Shown piece after piece: positions 1 to 12,600 of a stretch of 64,000 bases of DNA; positions within the stretch are counted from its first letter, which is position 1; every line of letters begins with the position of its first letter. The notes beneath the pieces were generated by a model that was given only the letters and a program-made list of their open reading frames with translations, was not told the origin of the DNA and did no database searches. The stretch is from Lampris incognitus (lineage: Eukaryota; Chordata; Actinopteri; Lampriformes; Lampridae). Position numbers and translations under genes: made by a program. Location: assembly GCF_029633865.1 (NCBI RefSeq), contig NC_079222.1:30202811-30266810 (forward strand), in the 5' to 3' direction.

Positions 1-432
1 TGTTCAGCTTCTCCATTGGCGGAGAGACTGGATGTCTGACTCCCAGATCCTAGTCTACAACTAGTCTATGACTCCAAAGCAGAAAGTGTTAGGAACATTT
101 CACTTGTTATTCTTCATTTACACTTAGATGATAGGTGTTTACCTAAGACAAAATAAAAGCTGGAGATTTATTTCTACACCAAGCAGAAACAGTTCTACCA
201 TTTTCTAACCAGCTGCACACAGCAGTACCCCTGAATTTACCGACACCACCCCCTGGCTGTTGTTCTGCTTCAGTGCAAGAATTATCTCTTTTTTGTTCTT
301 TACCCTAAATGGATTCACACAGAAGCGCAGAAAACCAGCAAATAACACATTAGTGGGGTATAGACCTGTCGTGTCCCAACAAAAACCTTTTCAGCTTCGC
401 AGTAAACCAAATCAAAAATGAACAAGAAGGTA
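1..432. other. Unassigned intronic sequence
   Basis: No exon, transposon end or RNA gene is recognisable. By position it is most likely intron or upstream sequence of the FYB1-type gene, whose first visible exon starts near 1985. Confidence 0.4.
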
Positions 433-1119
433 CAGGTAGTCCCCAGGTTACGAACGAGTTCCGTTTTGAGTCTGTTCTTATGACGAATTTGTATGTAAGT
501 CAGAACAGTTACATGGAGTTCACATCTAGCATCAATTAGTCAAAAGTTTATCTTAGTATATATTATATATTTTACCTAAAACATCATAAACATAATAATG
601 CAGTAATAATAATAAATATAACTACAGTACAGTATTTATAATCGAGAAAGAATGTGTGTATAGATATAAAAAACACGAAAAGAAAAATGTCTTACATTTC
701 AAACTCCCCACCTGCCACTGTCCCCGGAGGCTGGCCGTTTGACGCCGGAAACGACAGCCCGCTCAGGGCTCACCTCCCCGCCTCACCTGGTGAGAAAACG
801 ACAAAAGCATTTCACCTCTCTCTGAACGCTTTATTATTTCCACTTTCATTTCAGTCGTGATCGTTTTCCTTGTCTTCGCTGCATCACCATCACTTGCATC
901 AGATTTACGTTTTGAAACTATGATTACGAGGGTACACACATGAAAAATTTAAGTCAAGACACAACACACGCAATGTTTACACGCTCTGACTTAAAATGGC
1001 AATGATCGGCGTGGCGTTGTTCTCCCTCAGGACGACGAACCGCCTAAAACGCGCAGTGTTTTGAGCATCGTGCAAAGTAGTCCATCCGTTCGTTAGTATG
1101 AACCATTGTGTGACAGGGA

Positions 1120-1169
1120 GAAATGGAAACGGATGATCCGCTGTGGCGACCCCTGACGGGAACAGCCGA

Positions 1170-1223
<54 letters not shown>
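1120..1223 (+). repeat. LINE 3' tail with (AGT)n
   Basis: A short 3' end (GGATGATCCGCTGTGGCGAC and following) runs into an (AGT)n tract. The reverse complement of the same 3' end occurs at 10205-10260, attached to LINE coding sequence, so this is a severely 5'-truncated copy of that LINE. Confidence 0.6.
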
Positions 1224-1553
1224 CAGGGCCGGGTCTAGGCATAGGCAAACTAGGCAGCTGCCTAGGGTCTAATTGCCACAGGGGTGCCCAGACAGACGGA
1301 TAAAAACATCAACTTTTGGTCTAAATTCAAAAATATTTAACATAAAATATTTTAAACTATAAATAGATAATAATAAACAAAGATATATACCTAACTAATT
1401 AACCATAATAACCATGTGACATTTAAAAGTAATATTATTTGTTTACAAAGTATCAAAATGTGCTTGTTTGGGGGGTGGGGGGGGTGGAGGGGGGATGGAG
1501 GGCCCAAGAAAAATGCTCTGCCTAGTGTAATCTATCCATTTAATCCGGCCCTG
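1224..1553. mobile_element. hAT-type MITE inside the Tigger copy
   Basis: The ends are CAGGGCCGG and CCGGCCCTG, with an 8-bp flanking duplication matching at 7 of 8 positions (AGTAGTAG / AGTAGAAG). No coding capacity. The 8-bp duplication and the CAG..CTG ends are typical of hAT elements. Confidence 0.65.
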
Positions 1554-1984
1554 AGTAGAAGTAGTTGAGGCTTTACAGAGGTCGGCTCATAAGTACGGGC
1601 GTTTGTAAGTCCGGCGTTCATAACCCGGGGAATCTCTGTATTGGTGTGCACGTCCAGCCCGGTGAGGGCACCGGTGCAGGATAAAAAATAAAATAAAATA
1701 AAAATCATAATAAAGATACACACACTGGAAAAACAAAACTCCCAATTACTGTAAAATGTTTCGAGAGCTGTGTTTTTCTGTGTGCGGATAGCCTCTTTGT
1801 CTTCCCCATTAACCAAATCACACCAACAATTGTGTATATAAGCTAACCCATCCAACTGTCAGCGTGATTAAAAAGTGAGGGTAATATTTTCAACATGGTT
1901 TTAAGGGACTGGTAGCTCCACCTACCGAGGTGTTTGTTTCTTGCTTGTCAATCTATCATTCTCCCAAACTCTCTCAACGAAAAG

Positions 1985-2120
1985 GGAGGAAGCAGCTGAA
2001 CTAAAGGAACTAAAGAAGAGAGAGTGCGAACAGAAGGAAGAGAAAAAACGACTGGAGGCTGAAAAGAAGGAAAAGAAGGAGAGAGAAAAGAGAGAACAAG
2101 AAGCGAGGAAAAAATTCAAA
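1985..2120 (+). CDS. fyb1: FYB1-type exon: charged helix before SH3-like module 1
   Basis: Lys/Glu-rich helix ([13 protein letters not shown] ... EARKKFK), ending in phase 0 at a GTGAGT donor. The acceptor is placed at the only upstream AG after a pyrimidine-rich stretch, so the start is less certain than the end. In this family the helix packs on the following SH3 fold to form a helical-extended SH3 domain. Confidence 0.8.
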
Positions 2121-2658
2121 GTGAGTGACTGAACTGAGACAACTCGTTACGGCCTTAACATCACATAAAACTGTTTTTCTTTTTTTTCTTTGGGGGGGGG
2201 GGAGATTTTTCCTCCTTAATCTCTCCAATTCTATCTGGCCAATTACCCTACTCTTACTATTCACCCCGGTCACTGCTCCATCCCCTCTGCCGATCCGGGG
2301 AGGGCTGCAGACTACCACTTGCCTCCTCCGATACATGTGGAGTCGCCAGCCGCTTCTTTTCCCCTGACAGTGAGGAGTTTCACCAGGGGGACGTAGCGCG
2401 TCGGAGGATCACGCTATTTCCCCCAGTTCCTCCTTCTCCACGAACAGACACCCCGAGCGACCAGAGGAGGCACTAGTGCAGCAACCAGGACACATACCCA
2501 CATCCGGCTTCCAGCCCACAGGCACGGCCAATTGTGTCCGTAGGGATGCCCAACCAATCTGGAGGTAACACGGGGATTCGAACCAGTGATCCCCGTGTTG
2601 GTATGCAACACAATAGACCACTACACTACCCAGATGCCCCAAAACTGTTTTTCTTAAT

Positions 2659-2757
<99 letters not shown>

Positions 2758-3567
2758 GCTGGTTGGTCCTCTGGAGGTGATCCACAAAGGGAAGGCTCGA
2801 GCAGACAGCCGAGGCAACAAGACAGACCTAAACCTGAAGCAGGGGGAGTGGGTGGACATCCTCCGTGTCCAGGGTAACCCGGAGGGGAAATGGCTGGGGA
2901 GGACACAGGGCGGATACTGTGAGTTTCTACATGTGTCTCTCTTCACTTCCTTTGTTATTTTGGCCTCACTTCTATTTTCTTGACTTATTATCTTTTGTCT
3001 TTTTTTTAAAATGCTCTTCCTTTTTTTCTACCCCCAAACCATACATTTTGCATTCTTCTTGTCAAAATTAGGATATAGGACTCTTTTTTTTTTGATTTGT
3101 TGATTTTTCACTAAGGATTTTTTTACAGCAACTAATTAACGTGTTTTACTATCTCATCATATCCATCTCCTCCTCTTTCGTCATCATTCTCTCTTTAAAA
3201 CAGTTTCTCCCGTCTGTCTCTCCTGTCTTCCCATCATTTTTACTTCCTTTCTGATCCACCTTGTGTGGTTTGTGTTGTCTGGCTGAGTGGCTAACAAGGA
3301 ACACCAACTAATTTTAATACAAAAATCAACAATAAGCCAGGCTCTAACCCCAACCCCTCTGGAGACTTCGTGGTCTGAACCCCCTTTTTTTTTATCATGA
3401 CTATCTGAAGACTTGCCATAGAAAGCTTTCACCGTGCTGGTTAGCAGAGGAGGAGTGCGTTTCTATTTAATTTAATTCATATATTAATACTAAATAATTT
3501 CTATTTCATTTCATTTTCCATATCATTCATTGATTTCATTTCTACTTTCATTTAGATCTTTCTTTGC

Positions 3568-3656
<89 letters not shown>

Positions 3657-6600
3657 GTAAATCTCATGTGTTACAGTTGGTTATGTAAAGAACTCTTCGG
3701 TGGAAATCGACCTGGACAGTTGGAAAGATCGGAGAGGCTCTGTCACCCTCCATCAAGACTATGACCCTGAGGTTTACGATGACATATACTTCGTCACTGA
3801 TGAAAGTAACAACAGGTATAATAGGCAAAGTAAATGTAAAAATAAACGATTGACAGCAGGGAGTCTGATGGACTCAGTCATGGTGTCAAACAGCGGCCTT
3901 TATGCAAATGAGCCCCCCTGGTTACTGCACTTTGTTTATGCTTTTGTTTTGGTCTGACGTCTGGCATGCGTGCCTGGGTTGAGTGAGAACAATGGCAGAC
4001 AGAGGGAGGACATACGCTGGAAATCATACAAGCTTGTGACCACTCTTGCCTTCATATAAATACTGGATACACTCTCCTAGGATGGCAATATGTTAAAACC
4101 AAACGGGGTTCACAAGTGATGCTGCATTTGCAGCATTTGTCCTGTGCAAGAAAGTGACGACTTAACATATCCACAGAAAGTTGAATCAGTTCATCTGGAC
4201 ACGTTTATTGACAGAAACTTTTCATCAATCATCTAAGTGACCTCTTCAGTCTAAACTGACTGCAGCCCCCCCCCCCATAAACAATAGTTGCATAACCAAT
4301 AATCAGTTTCATATGCAAATTACCGTGACCATTAAGTAGCGTTTCAATGGCCATGTGTACTTTTCACAGAGGATTTGGGAATGTTTGCAATCACAGCATT
4401 ATAAGATGGCGACAGATGTACTCTTAGCCCCCCCCCCCCCCCGGCTCCCGGTTCAGGGATAGTCATCTTGACTAATGCTCAATAATCCAGGTAAGAAAAT
4501 CAAAGAAGGTTGAACCAGTGCATCTGGATACAACGTTTACTGACAGATACCTTTCATCACTCAACATCGCTCCGAGCGGTGAGATTTGAGAGCGGATGAC
4601 ATGAATCATGGATGGATGGATGATGGATGGATGAAGCAATGTAAAACTTTTGAGTGATGAAACGTATCTGTCAATAAATATTGTATCCAGATAAAGTGAC
4701 TCAACCTTCTCTGGTTCAGGGATGGTCGTTCCCTCTTCACATAGCTGGCCTCGTTCAAACCAGTGTTCTTCCCTATCAAGGATGTGCACATCCTCATCCT
4801 TGAAAGAGTGGCCACTGGCCTGTAGATGGGTGTAGACTGCAGAGTCCTGGTCTGACATGTTAGCTCTCCTGTGGTGTGCCATTTTCTTGGCCAGCATCTG
4901 TTAAGTTTCCCCAATGTACAAGTCATGGCAACCCGCCTGGCACTTAACAGTGCACACTATATTGCTCTGTTTGCGCTGAGGGACCTGATCCTTGGGGTTT
5001 ACATCTGTCGCCATCTGACAGTGTGTGATTGCAACTTTTCCCCAATCCTCTGTGAATAGTACCCATGGCCATCGAAACTCTAGTTAATGGTCATGCCTAG
5101 CTGCATATGAAACCGTTTCAGTCGTTAGGCACTGTATTGTTTATAAGGGTGGGAATACCTGCAGTCAGTTTAGACTGAGGTCACTTAGATGAGTGATGAA
5201 ACGTTTCTGTCAATAAACGTGTCCAGATGAATGGATTCACCTTCCTGTGATTTCTTTAACTGGATGAGCATGCTTGATAACACGACTTGATATATCCCCT
5301 ATGGAGAGCATTGGTGGTGAGAGGGAAGGTGTCGTGAGAGAGTTGTTGATGTTGAGCTGCACCGTGGAGAGGGAGCTCCACCTGGTGGTTCTACTAAACA
5401 ACAAACAATGTTTTGCAATCATCACCAAATACTTTAGATGCTGCTGTCGCACACCATTACAGATTCTATCTTACAAAATGTATTTATCATATGAGTTCCT
5501 GGTTTAAAAAAAGGCTTATGTTCATGTTATTATTATGTATATTGGGAATAAAGCCTGTTTCATTTTTTTTTTATAAGATTACATATAGGCTATGGCCAAT
5601 TGTGAAAAATGGAAAGGCTACTCTTATAAATCCTAATATTACAATTTCTTTTCTCTGCAGTGAGTTCAACGGACACGGAGGTATGATTCAAATCCAAAGA
5701 AGATGTCTGTTTAACTTTTTCAACAGACGATGTTTATTTTACATTCATACAGTTCCTTTGTATGAATCTTTCTTGCCCGTAAATACAATTTAAACAATTG
5801 CTTTGTACTCGGCTAAATGTTGAAGTAACCCCCCCTCAAAATCTTTTATTGACAGTATAACTGTGTTAACATATTATTTTATGTATGTACTTATGAAAGA
5901 CTGTACTTGCATTCTTTAGTGGTGCTACCCCCACCACCAGAGGAAGATGGAGAAATTTATGATGATGTTGATCCCAGCCTAGATATCAGGTGAGAATAGT
6001 TGGGTAAACGAACAGGCATACAGGAAACAGTGTAACAGTAGAAAAACCTTTTAACTCCTTGATCATATTGTCACAATTAACAGTGATGGGTATTTCAAAG
6101 ATCAGAGCCACAGCAGCACCCGGACAATAGATGAGAAAGTTTAGAAAAGTTTTATTTTAAGCATCTGGCAGTACAGTAGGAAGCTTTTGATTATAGAGAT
6201 GTGAATCAGGTGAGAGTGGATAACATGAATTATGGATGGATGGATGGATGGATGGATGGATGGATGGATGGATGGATGGATGGATGGATGGATGGATGGA
6301 TGGATATGGATGGATGGATGAAGCAACGTAAAACTTTTGACCTAGAAAGGATGATGAGGGATGATGATGTGGGGTGTAATATAAGTCATGCCATGAGTAC
6401 CTGTACTGTACAGGTACTGACGTGTATGCTAGGTGACATTAGACAGAAAATAGGCTGATCAAGTGGACATGTAATTTTATTTATATAGATTAATGTGAGA
6501 CACAGCAGTGGAGAAAATGGCAGAGGAATGAATGGAAAACTGAAAGCGATGAAGAAGTGAATGTTTTTACTTACATCCTAAAGCATGTCTGGTCCTGCAG

Positions 6601-9600
6601 ACCTCAAGTCTCCTAACACTCCATCAACTTCTGCAGTTGTTTGAGTGGAGGAAAGCTCTTATCAGCACAAAAGAGTAAAATATGCTCAGTAGTAAGACTG
6701 ATTAGACATACTGTCACTGATTATAACCTTTTAACCCTAATGACTCCTGAGATAAAGCAATATTTTGGGAATGAAGTTGAAGTTGATGAAGTTGCCCTTC
6801 AATGTGATCAAGGGTTCATGTCCCCTCAACCCAATGCTATTTTCCTTGACCTCAGCTTCTATTACTACTACTACTACTCCACACATGTCCAAGCCATCTC
6901 AATCTTGCCTCTCTTGCTTTGTCCCCAAACTGTCCAACCTGAGCAGCCCCTCTAATATAATTGTTCCTAATTCCGTCCTTCTTCGTCACTCCCAACGCAA
7001 ATCTTAGCATCTTCAACTCTGCCACCTCCAGCTCCACCTCCTGTCTTTTCGTCAGTGCCACTGTCTCCAAACCATGTAGCATAGCTGGTCTTACAACCAT
7101 CTTGTGAATCTTCCCTTTAACTCTTGTTGGTACCCTTCTGTCACAAATCCCTCCTGACACTCTTCTCCACCCACTCCACCTTGCCTGCAATCTCTTCTTC
7201 ACCTCTCTTCTGCACTCCCCGTTACATTACTTTGGACAGTTGACCCCAAGTATTTAAACTCATTTGCCTTCATCACCTCTACTCCTTGCATGTTCACCAT
7301 TCCACTGTCCTCTCTCTCATTCACACATAGGTATTCAGTCTTGCTCCTACTGACTTTCATTCCTCTTCTCCCAAGTGTATACCTCCACCTCTCCAGACCT
7401 CAGCTTTTACTAAAAAAAATTTTTAAAAAAAAAAACTGGCTCGACATTAGCATTTATGGGTAGCTTCACCCTTTTCTGGAGTAATCTTTAAGAGTCTTAA
7501 TGGGAATATTAATCACTGTCTGACCAGTAACAGGCTGAAATCTAGCAAATGCATTGTCATTCAATTCTAATGTTACTGATAACCAGCCAGCTAACTACCA
7601 ATGAAAAGTAATTCGCTTATCTTTAGAGATGTGACTGCTGCCTTAATCAGAAAATCAAGGGGTGTAGAAATTTCCTCTAAAAGAGTACACACTGTGCCTA
7701 CCACCAGTGGCTCCTTTTTGCCTCCAATGACAACGCTGTTAATGCTAGAACCTCAGATTCACAGCAAATATAAACACTGTCTTGAAGATCTTGCAAACAC
7801 TGACAGAATCTACTGCCTCAGTAGAGGCAGTTCAGCTGTTTATGTCGGTTAAGGACATACCTGACTGAGAAGCAACAACTGATATGCAAGGAAAAGGGCT
7901 TTGTACAGTAGAGGCTTTATTTATATGGAAAAAAAAATAACAAACTCATCTCATCTCATCATCAGCCGCTTCTCCGGGGTTGGGTCGCAGTGGCAGTAAG
8001 CTAAGTATGGCACTCCAGACATCCTTCTTCACAGCAACGCCCTCCAGCTCCTCCTGATGCCAGATTGGACATGTAGTCCCTCCAGCGAGTTCTGGATCTA
8101 CCCTGGGGTCTCCTCCAGTTAGATATACCCAGAAAACCTCGAAAGGAAGGTGCCCTGGAGGCACCCTAATCAGATGCCCAAACCACCTCAACTGGCTCCT
8201 TTCAACAAGAAGGAGCAGCGGCTCAACTATGAATTCCCTCCGGATGTCCGCGCTCCTCATCCTATCTCTAAGGCTGAGCCCAGGTACCCTATGGAGGAAA
8301 CTCATTTCAGCCACTTGTATCCGCGATCTCACCCTTTCGATTACTACCCAAAGCTCATGCCCATAGGTGAGGGTTGAAATTAAGATTGACTGGTAAATTG
8401 AGAACTTTGCCTTCCAGCTCAGCTCCCTCTTCGCCATAACGGTCCGGTACAGCATCCACATTACTGCTGACGCTGCACCAATCTGCGTGTCTATCTCCCG
8501 CTCCATCCTACCCTCACTCGTGAACAAAAACCCAAGATACTAGAACTCCTTCACTTGAGGCAACAACTCATCCTCAACCCAGAGGGAGCAATCCACCATT
8601 TTCCGGTAGAGAACCATGGCCTCAGACTCGGAGGTGCTGACTCTCATCCCAGTCATTTCACACACTCAGCTGCAAACTCCCCCAGTGCTTGCCGGAGGTC
8701 GCGTTCTGATGAAGTCAACAAAACCACATCATCTGTGAAGAGTAGAGATGCGCCTTGAGATCCTGTCCATGAATATCACAAACAGAATTGGACACAAGGG
8801 ACAACCTTGGCGGAGTCCGACACCCACCAAAGACGCGTTTGACTTCGTGCCGAGAATGCAGACACAGCTTTCACTTTGGTTATACAAGGACCGGATGGCT
8901 TGTAGCAACTGCCCTATACTCCAACAGTACCCCCCAGAGAGTGCCCCGGGGTACATGGTCGTAAGCCTTCTCCAAGTCTACAAAACACATGTAAACCGAC
9001 TGGTCAAACTCCCATACCTCTCTCAGCACTTCTGCAAGGGTAAAGAGTTGGTCCGTTGTTCCATGGCCAGGATGGAATCCGTACTTTTCCTCCTGGAACC
9101 CAAGGTTCGACAATCGGTCGGAACCTCCTTTCCAGCACCCTAAAGTAGACTTTCTCAGAGAGGCTGAGCAGTGTGATACCCTGAGCACACCCTCTGGTCC
9201 CCTTTTTTAAATATGGGAACTACCAGCCCAGTCTGCCACTCCACAGGTACTGTCCCCGACCTCTACGTAACACTGAAGAGGCGTGTCAGCCAAGAGAGCC
9301 CAACAATGTCCAGAGCCTTAAGAATCTCAGGGCGAATCTCATCCACACCCGGCACCCTGCCACCGAGAAGCTTCTTAACTACCTCAGAAACCTCTGCCAG
9401 GGATATGGGTGGGGCTTCCCCGGAGTCTTCAAACTCTACCTCCTCCTCTGAGGATGTGTTAGCTGGGTTCTGGAGCTCCTCAAAGTGTTCTTTCCACTGC
9501 CCGACAACATCCCCAGTCCAGGTCAGCAGTTCCCTTCCCCGGCTGAACCTAGCCTGAGTCAAGATCTGCTTCCCTTTCCTCGCCGAATGGTTTGCCACAA

Positions 9601-12600
9601 CTTCTTTGAGGCCAACTGAAAGTCCTCCTCCATAACCTTGCCGAACTCCTCCCACACCTGAGTTTTTGCATCCATGACCGCCGAATGTGCAGCCCTTCTG
9701 GCCTCCCAGTACCTGTCTGCTGCTTAACCCCTGGGCCAACCAAGCCTGAAAGGCCTCCTTCTTCAGCCTGACGGCTTCTCTCACCGGCTTCCCTCCTAGA
9801 GCCAGACTCCTCCTGCAACCAGATCTGGGAAGGGAGCTTGCCAGAGAGCATCTGTTGGCCAGGCCTTGGCCCATGGGACCCAGTCAGGCCCAGCCTGAAA
9901 AAGCAACATGGAGCCACCACCCCATGGAGCCACCACCTGCGGGGATGAGCATTGGGGTAGGGTGCAATGCAGGCTGGGCAGCAGACAAAGGTGGGGACTG
10001 GATCGTGCCGACTTCCAGCATCGCAGACCGGTCCTTGGGATGTGGAATGTCACCTCTCTGGCAGGGGAGGACCCTGAGCTGGTGCGAGAGGTAGAGCGGT
10101 ACCAACTAGATATAGTTGGGTTCACCTCTACACATAGCATGGGCTCTGGTACCAAATTCCTGGAGAGGGGCTGTACTCACAAAATTAACAATTTCCTATC
10201 TAATACTACAACTAGTACTACTCTCGGCTGCTCCCGTTAGGGGTCACCACTACAGATCATCCGTCTCCATCTCTTCCTGTCCTCTGCATTCTCCTCTGTC
10301 ACGCCAGCCACCTGCATGTCCTCTCTCACCACATCCATAAACCTCCTCTTTGGACTTCCTCTTTTCTTCTTCCCTGGTAGCTCCATATTCATCATCCTTC
10401 TGCCAATATACCCAGCATCTCTCTCCTACACATATCCAAGCCATCTCAATCTTGCCACTCTTGCTTTGTCTCCAAACCGTCAAACCTGAGCTGTCCCGCT
10501 AATATACTAATTCTTAATCCTGTCCTTCTTCTTCACTCCGGATGAAAATCTTAGCATCTTCAACTCTGCCTCCTCCAGGTCTGCCTCCTCTCTTTTCTTC
10601 AGTGCCACTGTCTCCAAACCATATAAAAAAGCTGGCCTCACAACCATTTTGTAAACCTTCTCTTTAACTCTTGCTGGTACCCTTCTGTCACAAATCACTA
10701 ACACTCTTCTCCACCAACTCCACCCTGCCTGCACTCTCTTCCTCACCTCTCTTCTGCACTCCCCATTACTTTGAACAGTTGACCCCGTGTTTAAACTTAT
10801 ACACCTTCATCACCTCTACTCCTTGCATCCTAACAATTCCACTGTCCTCCCTCTCATTCATTCATACATATTCCGTCTTGCTCCTACTGACTTTAATTCC
10901 AATTTTCACCAGTGCCTTCCTATCTAATACTGCACACATGAAATACATTAATAAAGCGAAGATCAATAAATACTACAATGAGAGGAAACTTTTCAAATAA
11001 CTAAAAAAGCTGAATGGATAGTGAGAGTGCCTGTGTCAAGCAGGCTACTGCAATATCACTGCACCGCAAATGTAATCACCCATAAGTTTGTTGTATGAAA
11101 GGAATCACAGTCACACCATGTCAGCTTACCTTTGTGTTTCTTTTATTTTAGAACAAGGCATTAAAATGTTATTAATTTTTTTGTTTAAAAAAAATCCCCA
11201 CATGGATTGTTTTGTCAGCTAGGGAGTTCAGTAAACACCCTGAACCCACCTAAACTGCACATACTATGATTGCATATGCACCTGTGGGAGACTGCTTGGG
11301 TTGAATCATGTTGTTGTGGGCACCATTTGATAAAATGTTGCAGTGCATATGCAGGTTGCAGGTTAGAATATGACTTCATTGTCAATGAATATATGATGGT
11401 GAAATGATGTTGGTAACCCTGAATTGAAAAATCTGCCAATGGTTTATGTTTAGCAGATTGTATTGTCTAAAGTGGCACGTAATGATTTAGTCTTTACACT
11501 GTTTTCATGACAGAGTGCCTCCACCCATCCAGTTCACGGCAGAGGGCAATTCAGGTATCAATGACTTTAATGACACTGATACAATGTTTTGAGTGGGAGT
11601 TTGAGTGGAATTTCATAAAAAAAATCCATACTTATTAGGGATGCACAATGATATGGCACATCATCGGTATCGGCAGATAAAGTCTTTAAAATGAAATATC
11701 AGCATTGACCCAAAATGCCAATATGACAAGCTGATAAGTTGATGCTCTAATTATGCACATGCAACGCGAACTGTTGACCAGGCAGACTCGGTGCTTCATG
11801 TAGGTGAGGCACATAGGCGTCAATTTATATTTTTGCCCACGGATGACCAAGTTAAGTGAATACCACCAAGGTGATGAGTGTAATAAAATCACTTTTATTG
11901 CGCTTGCTTTAGTAATTACCATGATGTAGGCTTACTAGGGTGCTGTCGTCTGTCGGACATAGACACAAACCGCAACGAAATGCGACACCGCTCTGCTGCA
12001 AATTATAACAGGCTACATCATACCAGCAGTCTTGTTTATTTATTAATTAATTCACCCCACCCCTTTTCTCCCCAATTATACCTGGCCAATCACCCTGCTC
12101 TCCAAGCTGTACCGGTCGCTGCTCCACCCCTTCCGCCAATCCGGGAAGGGCTGCAGACTACCACATGCCTCCTCCGATACATGTGGAGTCGCCAGCCGCT
12201 TCTTTTCACCTGATAGTGAGGAGTTTCACCAGGGAGATGTAGTGTGTGAGAGGATTCGCTATTCCCCCCAGTTCCCCCTACCCCCCGAGCAGGTGCGCTG
12301 ACCGACCAGAGGAGGCGCTAGTGCAGGGACCAGGACACATACCCACATCCGACTTTCCAGCCGCAGACAGGGACAATTGTGTCTGTAGGTACGCCCGACC
12401 AAGCCGGCTGTAACATGGGGATCGCCGGTTCGAATCCCTGCTTAGACCGCTACGCTACCTGTACGCCCTGATTCATTTATTTTTTGATCGGCCTTCCCCA
12501 TGGGTGCTCAACCTTTTCGGTGGGTGCTCAAGCACCGGAGCACTAGCCTATTAGCTAACGTGGTACATTTACATTTATTTTGAATGTTGATAATGTACAT

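Larger units (their letters stand above)
433..1638 (-). mobile_element. Tigger/pogo-like DNA transposon, defective, copy 1
   Basis: The ends are inverted copies of a sequence reading roughly CAGGTAGTCCCCGGGTTACG, flanked by TA on both sides (431-432 and 1639-1640). The same ends bound a second copy at 56511-58069. On the minus strand around 780-915 there is a remnant of a CENP-B-type N-terminal DNA-binding region (a basic SKRKSDASDG-like start followed by a helix-turn-helix beginning). The rest of the transposase is gone. A LINE tail and a hAT-type MITE lie inside. Confidence 0.7.
4185..5245 (-). pseudogene. Penelope-like element relic with GIY-YIG endonuclease end
   Basis: The minus strand around 4930-4700 reads as the end of a Penelope-like protein: a Cys-containing segment, LYIGET, a stop where a Lys is expected, then [30 protein letters not shown] and [11 protein letters not shown]. 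This is the GIY-YIG endonuclease domain found in Penelope retroelements. Stops and frameshifts make it non-functional. Both flanks carry terminal-repeat sequence in opposite orientations, each with a hammerhead-like core. Confidence 0.75.

Noticed and set aside
2662..2877. Long Cys-Val reading frames in TG/CA repeats (also near 3564, 19820, 45133 and 59189)
   Set aside because: They are simple translations of dinucleotide repeats with no coding signal.
6234..6320. Regular repeats resembling a CRISPR array
   Set aside because: A tetranucleotide microsatellite without spacers, in a vertebrate genome.
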